Below are positions 16,457 to 25,548 of a DNA stretch of 64,000 nt, piece by piece. Source of the DNA: Flavobacterium sp. I3-2 (lineage in GTDB: Bacteria; Bacteroidota; Bacteroidia; Flavobacteriales; Flavobacteriaceae); contig NZ_CP058306.1 of the NCBI RefSeq assembly GCF_013389595.1, positions 3,100,001 through 3,164,000 on the forward strand. Reading direction: 5' to 3'. The position numbers and the translations under genes were made by a program. Position 1 is the first letter of the stretch, and each line of letters begins with the position of its first letter. The notes under the pieces were generated by a model that saw only the letters and a list, made by a program, of their open reading frames with translations, had not been told where the DNA came from and made no database searches.

Positions 16457-17830
16457 GTTGTATAATTTAATTTTGTTATAAAGGGTTTTTCTATCAATTC
16501 CGAGAATTTGTGCAGCTTTAGTTTTGTTGAATTTTGCTTTTTCTAAAGCGGTTATAATCGTTTGTTCTTCGTTTTTTTGAGAAAACAACTTCAAATCTTC
16601 TTCATCAGATTTAAAGACCAAATCTTCACTAACTTTATTTTGACTAAAAATTTCAATAGGTAAAACTTCTTTTTCGATAAATGGTGAAGTAGTCAAAAGA
16701 ACCGCACGTTTGATTACATTTCTCATCTCACGTAAATTTCCTGGCCAATCATAATTCAAAAAGATACTTTTGACTTCGTCAGAAAAATCAATAATTTCTT
16801 TTTCTAAATCTGTATTTGATTGCTTTAAAAAGAAATCAGCAAAAAGTAAAACATCATTTTCTCTTTCTGATAGCTTTGGTGCTTGTATAGAAAACTCGTT
16901 TAAACGATGATATAAATCTTCACGAAAATTACCTTCGCGAACAGCGCGTTGTAAATCTTCATTAGTTGCAGCAATTACACGAATATCTACTTCTATTTCT
17001 TTACTACTTCCAATGGGTTTTATTTTACGTTCTTGCAAAGCACGTAATAATTGAACTTGAACCTCATAAGATAAATTTCCGACTTCATCTAAAAATAAAG
17101 TTCCGCCATTAGCAGCTTCAAAATGTCCGATTTTATCATTTATCGCACCTGTAAAAGAACCTTTTAAATGTCCGAAAAATTCACTTGCGGCAAGTTCTTT
17201 TGGAATGGCACCACAATCAACTGCAATATAAGGTTTTGAAGCTCTTTTACTTTGCTGATGTATTGAAAATGCGATATTTTCTTTTCCTGTACCACTATCT
17301 CCAATAACTAAAACTGAAATATTAGTCGGAGCAACTACATCGATATATTTATGTAATTCTAAAGAAACTTCGCTTTTTCCTTTAACTACAGATAAATCGT
17401 TTAACTGTTTGTTTCGCGATGTTTTTGAAACTTTGGTTTGCTCCGATTTATCTTCGGCAATATTTAATTTATTAATTAATGCTTGATTGATTGTATGTAA
17501 AATTTCGTCCGAATTTATCGGTTTTGAAACATAATCAAAAGCACCTAATTTCATTGCGTTTACAGCTGTTTTAATATCGGCATAACCCGTCATTAAAATA
17601 ACTTGAATTTCTGGATTTATATCTTTTACAAATTGAAGAATTTTAACGCCGTCGCTGTCTGGCAAACGCACATCGGTTAAAACTAAATCAAAATTTTGTT
17701 TCTTAATTAATTGTTCTGCTTCCAAAAACGAAAATACTCCTGATGTTTCAAAACCTTTTTTATTCAAAAAAGTTTTAATCATCGAACAAAAAGAGACATC
17801 ATCATCAATGACAAGAATTTTGTAAATCAT
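16445..17830 (-). CDS. Sigma-54-dependent response regulator (NtrC family)
   Basis: This 461-residue protein has a receiver domain with Asp53 (LVLTDVRLPDSDG), a sigma-54 AAA+ domain and a C-terminal Fis-type helix-turn-helix (AKFNKTKAAQILGIDRKTLY). Walker A is GDSGTGKE (177-184) and Walker B is GGTLFLDEVG. The sigma-54 contact loop reads GSFTGA (224-229) rather than the usual GAFTGA. No kinase gene is next to it. The hybrid kinase with HPt domain at 11760 is the closest plausible phosphodonor. It should activate promoters that need RpoN when phosphorylated. Confidence 0.93.
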   Translation of the reverse strand: MIYKILVIDDDVSFCSMIKTFLNKKGFETSGVFSFLEAEQLIKKQNFDLVLTDVRLPDSDGVKILQFVKDINPEIQVILMTGYADIKTAVNAMKLGAFDYVSKPINSDEILHTINQALINKLNIAEDKSEQTKVSKTSRNKQLNDLSVVKGKSEVSLELHKYIDVVAPTNISVLVIGDSGTGKENIAFSIHQQSKRASKPYIAVDCGAIPKELAASEFFGHLKGSFTGAINDKIGHFEAANGGTLFLDEVGNLSYEVQVQLLRALQERKIKPIGSSKEIEVDIRVIAATNEDLQRAVREGNFREDLYHRLNEFSIQAPKLSERENDVLLFADFFLKQSNTDLEKEIIDFSDEVKSIFLNYDWPGNLREMRNVIKRAVLLTTSPFIEKEVLPIEIFSQNKVSEDLVFKSDEEDLKLFSQKNEEQTIITALEKAKFNKTKAAQILGIDRKTLYNKIKLYNIEL

Positions 17831-17920
17831 TTAAATTTTTATTTAGGACAAAATTTAACTTAAGGACATAAAATTACCATAAAAAAACTGCTTTGGAAAT
17901 TTTTAAGTAAACTTTATGTT

Positions 17921-20230
17921 TTAGAATGGATAACCGATGGCAATATTCAGAATTAAATTATCTCTACGCCATTGTTTATCTCCAAATGCAATATCTTTAA
18001 AATTCCAACGGTCACCGCGCGGATAGTAAGGAACGCGAACTGGAAATGCCAAATCGGTTCTGAAAATTAGAATTGAAAAATCAAAACGTAAACCAGCTCC
18101 AACTCCAACCGCTAATTCTCTATAAAAATCACTCGAAAATTGACCGCCTGGTTTTGAAGGTTCTTTGTTTAAATTCCAAACATTTCCTGCATCGACAAAA
18201 ACAGCACCATTAACAAAACCGAATAAATGATTGCGATATTCGATATTGAATTCCATTTTTATATCTCCAGATTGGTCTTGTAAAAACGTCCCCGATTCTG
18301 TTCTTGGGTCAAAACTTCCAGGTCCTAAAGTTCTGGCTCTGAAAGCGCGTATACTATTTGAACCACCGATAAAAAATTGTCTCGAAAACGGCATAAACTC
18401 CGAATTTCCGTAAGCATAACCAATTCCTCCAACGACACGAGTTGCTAATTGAGATTTCTCTCCTAATTTTAAATAATATCTAAAATCGTGTTCGGTTTTT
18501 ACAAATTGGCTGTACGGAACTCCCAAAATTTCTTTTTGATTGTTTTTTCTAACATTCGCACCTGATAAAATTCCGATAATATTACCTGATAAATCAATAC
18601 TTCCTTTGTAATATACGGTATTTTTTTGAGGAATCATGGTGTTTGTATAGGTATAAGCATAATGCGGACCAAATATCAATTGCTTTTCAACCACGCGTTG
18701 TAACGAAACGTTATTTTCCATTTGCTGACGGTATTTGTCAGTTATGGATTCTGGAGTTACATAAGTAATATCAACAATATTAAGTTCGTGTTCTTTTCTT
18801 ATATTTTCTTTCCAAACATAACCAAATGCTCCAGAAAAATTATGCAAAGTATAAAGCTGTGTTCGGTTTTGATATTCGTAACCCAATGAAACTTTTGTTC
18901 GTGGGACGAAAGCACTCGATGAATTAAAATTAAATGGCGCTATAATTCTCGGAAATAACAAATTGAATTTAGAACCAATTCTGTAAATATTATTGGCATC
19001 TTTAACTCCGCCAATCTGGTATTCAAATCCACCATAAATAGAAGCTGTAAACAATTCGGCTCCTTTAAAAAAATTGCGGTTGCTCCAATTTAAATTCAAC
19101 TCACTTCCTGCATAACCAGCAGAATTTGTTTTCGCTAAAAACTCAAAACGTAACGATTTAAACTCGTTTGGAGTTAAGTAATAATACGCGTCGAATTTAT
19201 GATTTAACGAATCTGAAATCACAAATTCATTTTTTACAAATTTAAAAGTTCCGAGGTTGATTAATCGACTTAATGATAAATTTTGGTCCTTTAAATTATA
19301 TAAATCACCTTTTTGAAAATATAAAGCATGGTCAAAAATCTCTGGTTTAAAAAGCTTTTTTCTATCAATAATGGTAATTCCTTTATCGTTTTGTAAACTA
19401 TCAATTCGATTTAAATTAATTGTTCTATTTCTTCTTCTTGTCGTACTTTGATTAATTTTGTAATCTGCAAATACAATAACACGGTCAATTGTAAAAGATT
19501 CTGTGGCTAATTCAGCCGTATTATTTTTAACTTTTACGATTAAATCGACTTTATGATTTCCAACCGTAGAATCGACTTGAACCAAAATATCATCCGGATT
19601 AAAATAGTAAAATCCTTTTTCTTTTAAATCACTATCTATTCGAACACGCTCCTCTTTGATAACGTCTAAACTAAACGGTGCACCAACTTTCAATAGCGAT
19701 TGGTCAGCCGTTTTTTCGATTGCTTTTGTAACTTCAGAATCGTTATTTTTAAAAACAACTTTACCGATTTTGTACTGCGTTTTTGGCTGAACATTGTAAA
19801 TAACTTCAGCTTTTTTATTTAAAGAATCAATTTGATAATTGGAAGTAACATTGAAATATCCTTGATTTTCAGAATAATTATCAATAATACTTCGCATAAA
19901 ATCTACATCAACATTTTTAAGTAAAACTGGTTTCTCTCCTACTTTATATTTTAACCAATATTTAAAACCTTTGTCTTTTTTAGGTTCTGGTGTAATATTA
20001 TAGATTAATAACTTAGGACGTAATCCAAAAATAGATTTATTAGGCTTTGGAACCATTTGACTCTCTAAATTACTTTTTAATTTAGTTATTTGTGTTTTTG
20101 ATAACGAGTCTCCAATAATATTAATTTCAGAACCTGTAAACAAAGCTTCGCCTTCTTTTAAATACCGAGTATTACTACAAGAAGCTAATAAAACGGCAGT
20201 TGCGATAAAAATATATTTACTTACTTTCAT
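17921..20230 (-). CDS. tamL: TamL: lipoprotein TamA/BamA-family outer membrane protein
   Basis: This 769-residue Omp85-family protein starts with a lipoprotein signal (ATAVLLASCSNTRYL, Cys18), which separates the Bacteroidota TamL from proteobacterial TamA. POTRA-like segments follow (for example YKIGKVVFKNNDSEVTKAIE near residues 160-180). The last 400 residues or so form the beta-barrel, with the conserved lid-lock-type region (FFIGGSNSIRAFRARTLGPG) and a terminal aromatic residue (IAIGYPF). It works with TamB in moving proteins or lipids to the outer membrane. Its start overlaps the end of tamB by 14 nt, so the two are translationally coupled. Confidence 0.9.
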   Translation of the reverse strand: MKVSKYIFIATAVLLASCSNTRYLKEGEALFTGSEINIIGDSLSKTQITKLKSNLESQMVPKPNKSIFGLRPKLLIYNITPEPKKDKGFKYWLKYKVGEKPVLLKNVDVDFMRSIIDNYSENQGYFNVTSNYQIDSLNKKAEVIYNVQPKTQYKIGKVVFKNNDSEVTKAIEKTADQSLLKVGAPFSLDVIKEERVRIDSDLKEKGFYYFNPDDILVQVDSTVGNHKVDLIVKVKNNTAELATESFTIDRVIVFADYKINQSTTRRRNRTINLNRIDSLQNDKGITIIDRKKLFKPEIFDHALYFQKGDLYNLKDQNLSLSRLINLGTFKFVKNEFVISDSLNHKFDAYYYLTPNEFKSLRFEFLAKTNSAGYAGSELNLNWSNRNFFKGAELFTASIYGGFEYQIGGVKDANNIYRIGSKFNLLFPRIIAPFNFNSSSAFVPRTKVSLGYEYQNRTQLYTLHNFSGAFGYVWKENIRKEHELNIVDITYVTPESITDKYRQQMENNVSLQRVVEKQLIFGPHYAYTYTNTMIPQKNTVYYKGSIDLSGNIIGILSGANVRKNNQKEILGVPYSQFVKTEHDFRYYLKLGEKSQLATRVVGGIGYAYGNSEFMPFSRQFFIGGSNSIRAFRARTLGPGSFDPRTESGTFLQDQSGDIKMEFNIEYRNHLFGFVNGAVFVDAGNVWNLNKEPSKPGGQFSSDFYRELAVGVGAGLRFDFSILIFRTDLAFPVRVPYYPRGDRWNFKDIAFGDKQWRRDNLILNIAIGYPF

Positions 20231-23200
20231 TGTTTGCCTTTTTAGTTGAGTTTGATTGATTTTTCTTTTCGTTGTTTTTGTTTTTTAAAATTTCTTTAAA
20301 CTTATTGTAATCTAAAGTAATTACAAAACCAAGTCCTGTTTCAACAACTTCTCCTTGAAGCGCAACTTGATATTCGTTTACTCGATACGCTCTTAATGTA
20401 TAACGTCCGTTTTTAGAAAGTTTATATTCAATAGTAACATCGCCTGCAATATTATTTGTTTGTTCGTTTTCTCTATTTTCACCTTCTAATCCAAAATTAC
20501 TACCAACGGTAACTTTAAGTCGGTCGTGAAATAAACTTTTAGAAACTCCAATGTTTAAATCAGTTCGAACATTTTTATCACCGGTTGAGTAATCATCTTG
20601 AGATTCTAAATCAAAATTAATATCAACTCCCGAAATCAAACTCGAAGCCAAACTATTTAATTGTTGTGAAAGTAATTTACTCACACTTTGACGTGCCATA
20701 CTTGAAGCCGAAATGTTTACATTGGTATCAAACGGATTTTCGCCAATAAAACGATTCAAAATTAATAAAGCCAAAACTTGTTTATTAAGTTCAGATTCTT
20801 CGTTTCGTAATTGTTCTAATTTAGATTTAACAGTTGATAAAACTTCTGACGAAACATTTGAATTATCTTCATCTAACTCAATATTAAAAGAAATTTCGGG
20901 CTTCATTAATTCACCTTTAATAATCAAAAGCGTTTCGAACGGAAGTTTTTGTTTATAAAGATTTATATCTTGAGTTGCATCTGAAGTTAGTTGTTGCTGA
21001 ACCAAATCTAAAGGTGCGGTTTTTAACTTATAAATTGCTGTAAGATTTACATCTGCTTTCGTTGGTTCGCCATTCCAAACGATGGTACTTCCTTTTTGAA
21101 TATCAAATTTTCGTTTGATAAAATTGACAGACATGTCATACGTTCCTTGATTCACTTCGTATGTTCCGACTAAAGTTGTTTTCCCAGACGGGTCAATTCC
21201 ACCTGTTAACTGTGCTTCACCTTGAATTTTAACAACATCATTATTTATCTTATCTAAAACAATTGCAATTTTAGCATCTTTATCAACTTCAATATTTACA
21301 GAAACATCTAAACCTGTAATTTCAGAATTTGTAATTTCTTCGTCTTTTACAATGGTTTCTTCTAATACCAATTGGTCTTGGTCGATAAATTCAATAATAC
21401 CTTCGCGCTCTTGTAATGCTGGACTATATTGAGGCATCACAAAAGTAAAATCTGTTTGGTTTGTAACTTTTAAATTTCCGTTCACTCTCGGCAAGTTCAT
21501 GTTTCCTTTAATCGTTAAGTTAACATCCAAAGCTGCAACTCCATACAACATATCATCTCCAGAGTTAGCAGAATTGACTAATTTAAATCCTTGTCCAAAA
21601 AGAGTTAAATCAAATTTAAAATCGCGATATGTTTTTGTGAGAACATTTCCGTTCAAAGTCAAAACATTATCATCTGTGTCGCTAATGCTGAAATTATTAA
21701 ACGAAATTCCATCGTTTGTAAATGTAATTTTATCGTCAATTTTTTTGAAAGTTGCATTTAAACTATTGATATGCAAGCTGGTATCATTAAATTTAATATC
21801 GCCTAAAATTGAAGGCTTTTCGGTGTTTCCGGTTATATTTAATTGACCCGAAATAAATCCTTTTGCATCAGAAATCATTTGTTGAGAGAAAGCTTGTAAA
21901 CTTCGCATTTGAAGTTGGTTCACATCTACTTCTAAGTCAAATTTTTCTTCGCTTATATCATAAAATCCAAGAGCTTGCACATCGTTATCGTAACCACTTA
22001 AAGCAATATTAGCACTTAAACGACTGTCAGATTCGTTATCAACATTAACTTTTAAATTTCCGACATTACTTCCTAAAACGTTTAATTTTTGAACATTTAA
22101 ATCAGAAGTAAAAGTCATTTTATTTTTTAAATCATTGATTTGCGCTTTTCCGTTTATGATTCCGCTAGCCAAAAGTGTATCTTTCTTAATCATTTCGGTA
22201 ACCGTTTCGATAGTAAAATCTTTGATATCGATGTTTAACGGCGCGTTTGGAATATCTTCTTCTGAATCAATGTGAATTAAACTTCCGTCGTGAGAAATTT
22301 CAAAATCATGAGCTAAAATTCCTTTGTCTGAAATTTGAAAATAATTAGCCGGATTCACGTTCCAATCAACATAATTAAGTTTCAATCCATTATCATTTAG
22401 AGCAACCTGTATGACATCATTTAACGAACTTACATTTCCACTAATTTCATATTGAATAACATTTTCTAAATCACGAACTCGTAAATCATAACCAATTTTA
22501 TTGTCCTTAATTTGTCCAGTTAAACTGGTGTTTTGTAAATGAAAATTATTATTTTCTAATCCAGAAATAGAAAAATTATAATCTAAAAAGTCGTCTTGAT
22601 TTTCGATATTCACATCGATTCCAGAAATAACATTTTCGCCATATATCAATTCAGATATTTTACTTTGAATCGATATTTTATTTTGTTCTGAATTAAAGCT
22701 TCCTGTTAATTCAATATCTTTAAAACGTTCTAAATCAGGTAAAAATTTAGATAAAATATCGTCATTTTTAACTAAAATTGTAGCATCAAAATAAGCAGGA
22801 GTCAATTCTTGTTTTAGAACTTCTTCGGGAAGATTTAAATTAAAATACGAATTGACATTTCGTTGTAAATGCGTGGCAAGTTCAGTCAGTTTATATTTTC
22901 CGGTAAGGTCGATATTGAAAACTTGCGATTGAAATTGAATTTGATTTTTTTCATCATTCGAAATCGCATCCAAAGTAACATTTGTTAAAGGATAAAGCCC
23001 TGTTTTATATGCTAAAGCAAAATCGTGTAAGCTTAAATTCCCGTTTAATTCGTTAGGATTTAGATTCGAAAAATCAGCAGAAATTTTACCAGCTAATGCA
23101 AAAGTTTCATCAAAGAAACCTGTTCTGTATAAATCGATTTTAGTTACATCACCTTTTAAATTTAAACTTGGAGCTTTTTCTGAATAATGTCCAATTGCGC

Positions 23201-25226
23201 TAATATCAAAAATAATGTTTTCATCATTCATTGTTGTTGAAACATCAAAAGCACCTTGTTCAATTTTTCCGTTTAATTTAAAATCTTTGTACGTATATGA
23301 ATTAAATTTAGCCGAAGAAACATGTGCAGCAATAACTGCATCGGCTTTTTCTAAATCAAAACTTTTACCAGATAATTTCATCGTTGCAGAAATTTTACCT
23401 AGTAAATCGTTTTTAATTAATTTCCCGACATTAAAATCAGAAACTTTAGCATCTAAAACATAAGTTTCGGCATTCTTTTTCTGTTGATTTAAAACAGCTT
23501 TTAAGTCAATATTTCCGAAAGTAGAATGTAATTTTAAATCTGCCAGAAAGTTATTTAAACTTCCTTTTGCATTTCCTTTTAAATCTAGCTGATTTGGTAA
23601 TTGAATCGTATTTGGAATTGTTCCTTTTGGCACTAATTTATTTAAATCTGAAGCTGAAATAACAAATTCATTCAAACGCAAATCAACCCATAAATTCGAA
23701 AGTTCCATCGCATTTTTAATATTACCGCTTGCGTTAACTTTTACATTTCCTAAACCAGAAACCAAGAGTTTTTGAATCTGTAAATCGTTTACTTTTCCGT
23801 TTAATTTAGAATCAACATTTAAAATTGCGTTCGCGTATTCGTTGAACGGCGGTGTGTTTTTTAACGTAGGAACTAAAAGCAAAATATCAGAAAAAGCAAT
23901 TTTAGCATTTGGAAGATTTGCATAAATTTTTACATTTTCGATGTTTTGAGTTAAATCATCTTGAGAATTGTATTCTAAAACAACTTCATCTCGAATAATC
24001 GATTTCGGTGTTTTTAAAATCATTTCTTTTAAATAAGCAGTTTTCTCAGCATATTTAAATTCTGTAGAAAATTCGTTGACTTGAAAACCGCTTTTTTCAT
24101 GTAAAAAAACTTTATCAATTTTGCCATAAATCGCTGAATTATTAAAAACAAAATCACTTAATTCAAAATCTATTTTACTGAATTTCAAATGATTAAAATC
24201 AACACCTTGATTTGTTTCTTTAACTGAATTTTCGTTATAATTTACAGCTACATTATTCAATTTTAATTGATTTAACATAAAACTCAAATCACTTGAATCA
24301 GTCTTTTTAACCTCATTTACAACAGTTGTTTTTGGTTGGCTAAACATTGAAAAATCAATAGTTGCATTAGATAAATTTACTTTATCAACTTCAAATGCGT
24401 TTTTAATTAAATCAATTTTTTTGATATTGGTATTTAAATCTTCAAAAATAACATGTGCATTCATTTTAGAATTTTCGTCTAAATATGAAACATCGAAATT
24501 TTTAAGTTGAATATTACCTAATTGAATTTTTAATGGTTTTGAGTCTGAAACAGAATCAGCTTGAACTTCGCTAGTAGCTACAATTTTATCAACTACTTTT
24601 TGGTCCAATTTAAATTTAAATCCGTCAATTAAAATTGAATTAATTGCATAATTATTTTCAATTAAATCAAATGTTTCGACTTTTGTTTGAAAATGATTTA
24701 ATCGAATTTTAAAGAAATTTTTAGAAATATCGTCATTGAAATTTACATCAATGTTTTTTAAATCAATTTTATTTAATGAAATGATAAATGGTTTTGAATC
24801 TTTATCTTCATCATTTTCTGTTGCAAAAGCATCTAAAATAAAATCAAAATTAAATTTTCCCTCTGCATCACGATTAATAGTTGCATTTACACCATCTAAA
24901 TTAATGCTCGAAATGTTTGCTTGCGATTTTATTAAATCAGGTAAATAAATTCCAACATTTAATTGATTGACAAACAAAAGTGTGTCAACATCTTTACCTT
25001 TTAGATAGAAATTTTGAAGAACAATATCGTTGGGAAAATCAACATAAATTTTTTCTAGAGAAACTTCGGTATCAAGTTTACCTTCTAAATAATTGATTGC
25101 TTTGTCTTTAACAAAATTCTGAACTGCAGGAATTTGTAAACTGAGAATTAATCCGACGATTAACATCAGAAATATAAAAAAACATTTTAATATTGTTTTT
25201 ATGATTTTTTTGAGTCTTTCTTGCAA
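20217..25226 (-). CDS. tamB: TamB: translocation/assembly module inner-membrane-anchored protein
   Basis: This very long protein of 1,669 residues has one N-terminal membrane anchor (about residues 10-29). More than 1,400 residues of repetitive beta structure follow (an AsmA/TamB-like groove), and then the C-terminal TamB domain (former DUF490; about 1240-1640, including GTYDMSVNFIKRKFDIQKGS). TamB-type proteins span the periplasm and are thought to form a hydrophobic channel for lipid transfer with an outer-membrane partner. That partner, tamL, follows with a 14-nt overlap. The Lys/Asn-rich tail is typical low-complexity sequence. Confidence 0.92.
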   Translation of the reverse strand: MQERLKKIIKTILKCFFIFLMLIVGLILSLQIPAVQNFVKDKAINYLEGKLDTEVSLEKIYVDFPNDIVLQNFYLKGKDVDTLLFVNQLNVGIYLPDLIKSQANISSINLDGVNATINRDAEGKFNFDFILDAFATENDEDKDSKPFIISLNKIDLKNIDVNFNDDISKNFFKIRLNHFQTKVETFDLIENNYAINSILIDGFKFKLDQKVVDKIVATSEVQADSVSDSKPLKIQLGNIQLKNFDVSYLDENSKMNAHVIFEDLNTNIKKIDLIKNAFEVDKVNLSNATIDFSMFSQPKTTVVNEVKKTDSSDLSFMLNQLKLNNVAVNYNENSVKETNQGVDFNHLKFSKIDFELSDFVFNNSAIYGKIDKVFLHEKSGFQVNEFSTEFKYAEKTAYLKEMILKTPKSIIRDEVVLEYNSQDDLTQNIENVKIYANLPNAKIAFSDILLLVPTLKNTPPFNEYANAILNVDSKLNGKVNDLQIQKLLVSGLGNVKVNASGNIKNAMELSNLWVDLRLNEFVISASDLNKLVPKGTIPNTIQLPNQLDLKGNAKGSLNNFLADLKLHSTFGNIDLKAVLNQQKKNAETYVLDAKVSDFNVGKLIKNDLLGKISATMKLSGKSFDLEKADAVIAAHVSSAKFNSYTYKDFKLNGKIEQGAFDVSTTMNDENIIFDISAIGHYSEKAPSLNLKGDVTKIDLYRTGFFDETFALAGKISADFSNLNPNELNGNLSLHDFALAYKTGLYPLTNVTLDAISNDEKNQIQFQSQVFNIDLTGKYKLTELATHLQRNVNSYFNLNLPEEVLKQELTPAYFDATILVKNDDILSKFLPDLERFKDIELTGSFNSEQNKISIQSKISELIYGENVISGIDVNIENQDDFLDYNFSISGLENNNFHLQNTSLTGQIKDNKIGYDLRVRDLENVIQYEISGNVSSLNDVIQVALNDNGLKLNYVDWNVNPANYFQISDKGILAHDFEISHDGSLIHIDSEEDIPNAPLNIDIKDFTIETVTEMIKKDTLLASGIINGKAQINDLKNKMTFTSDLNVQKLNVLGSNVGNLKVNVDNESDSRLSANIALSGYDNDVQALGFYDISEEKFDLEVDVNQLQMRSLQAFSQQMISDAKGFISGQLNITGNTEKPSILGDIKFNDTSLHINSLNATFKKIDDKITFTNDGISFNNFSISDTDDNVLTLNGNVLTKTYRDFKFDLTLFGQGFKLVNSANSGDDMLYGVAALDVNLTIKGNMNLPRVNGNLKVTNQTDFTFVMPQYSPALQEREGIIEFIDQDQLVLEETIVKDEEITNSEITGLDVSVNIEVDKDAKIAIVLDKINNDVVKIQGEAQLTGGIDPSGKTTLVGTYEVNQGTYDMSVNFIKRKFDIQKGSTIVWNGEPTKADVNLTAIYKLKTAPLDLVQQQLTSDATQDINLYKQKLPFETLLIIKGELMKPEISFNIELDEDNSNVSSEVLSTVKSKLEQLRNEESELNKQVLALLILNRFIGENPFDTNVNISASSMARQSVSKLLSQQLNSLASSLISGVDINFDLESQDDYSTGDKNVRTDLNIGVSKSLFHDRLKVTVGSNFGLEGENRENEQTNNIAGDVTIEYKLSKNGRYTLRAYRVNEYQVALQGEVVETGLGFVITLDYNKFKEILKNKNNEKKNQSNSTKKANNESK

Positions 25227-25245
25227 AACATTTCAGCTTATAGAA

Positions 25246-25253
25246 CAAATATA
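25246..25253 (-). promoter_or_regulatory. Promoter -7 element of tamB-tamL
   Basis: TATATTTG on the minus strand, 19 nt before the tamB start codon; a short leader would result. Confidence 0.55.
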
Positions 25254-25289
25254 AGGAAAGTAATTGATGAATTTTTTAAAAGTGTTAAA

Positions 25290-25331
25290 TAAGAAATAAA
25301 AAAGCTTGGCAGAAAATCTAACAAGCTTTTA
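25290..25331 (-). terminator. Terminator hairpin in the tamB-kinase gap
   Basis: AAAAGCTTG (25300-25308) pairs with CAAGCTTTT (25322-25330). Read on the minus strand the stem is followed by a T-rich tract. It is about 220 nt beyond the stop codon of the propeller kinase, so it either ends a long 3' tail or a small separate transcript. The 322-base gap from 25227 to 25548 holds no ORF. Confidence 0.65.
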
Positions 25332-25548
25332 TAATGATATTAACTTAATAATTAAATTAAAGTTGTCTCGCCACCAATACAAACAACAAATATTTTATCA
25401 AATGCAAAAATCATTTTAAAAAAAACTTGGTGTAGAGATTTTTATTATTTCACTAAGTGTTTTCTTTGGTAGTACAAAAGTAAAAATTCAAATTAAAAAA
25501 TCACAACTAAATTGGTGAATGCCCCTTTTTTTTGAGTGAATGAATTTT

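Noticed and set aside
20713-24948. Several + strand ORFs of 60-115 codons inside tamB
   Set aside because: All are shadows of the long minus-strand gene, Ser/Leu/Lys-rich with no recognisable domain.
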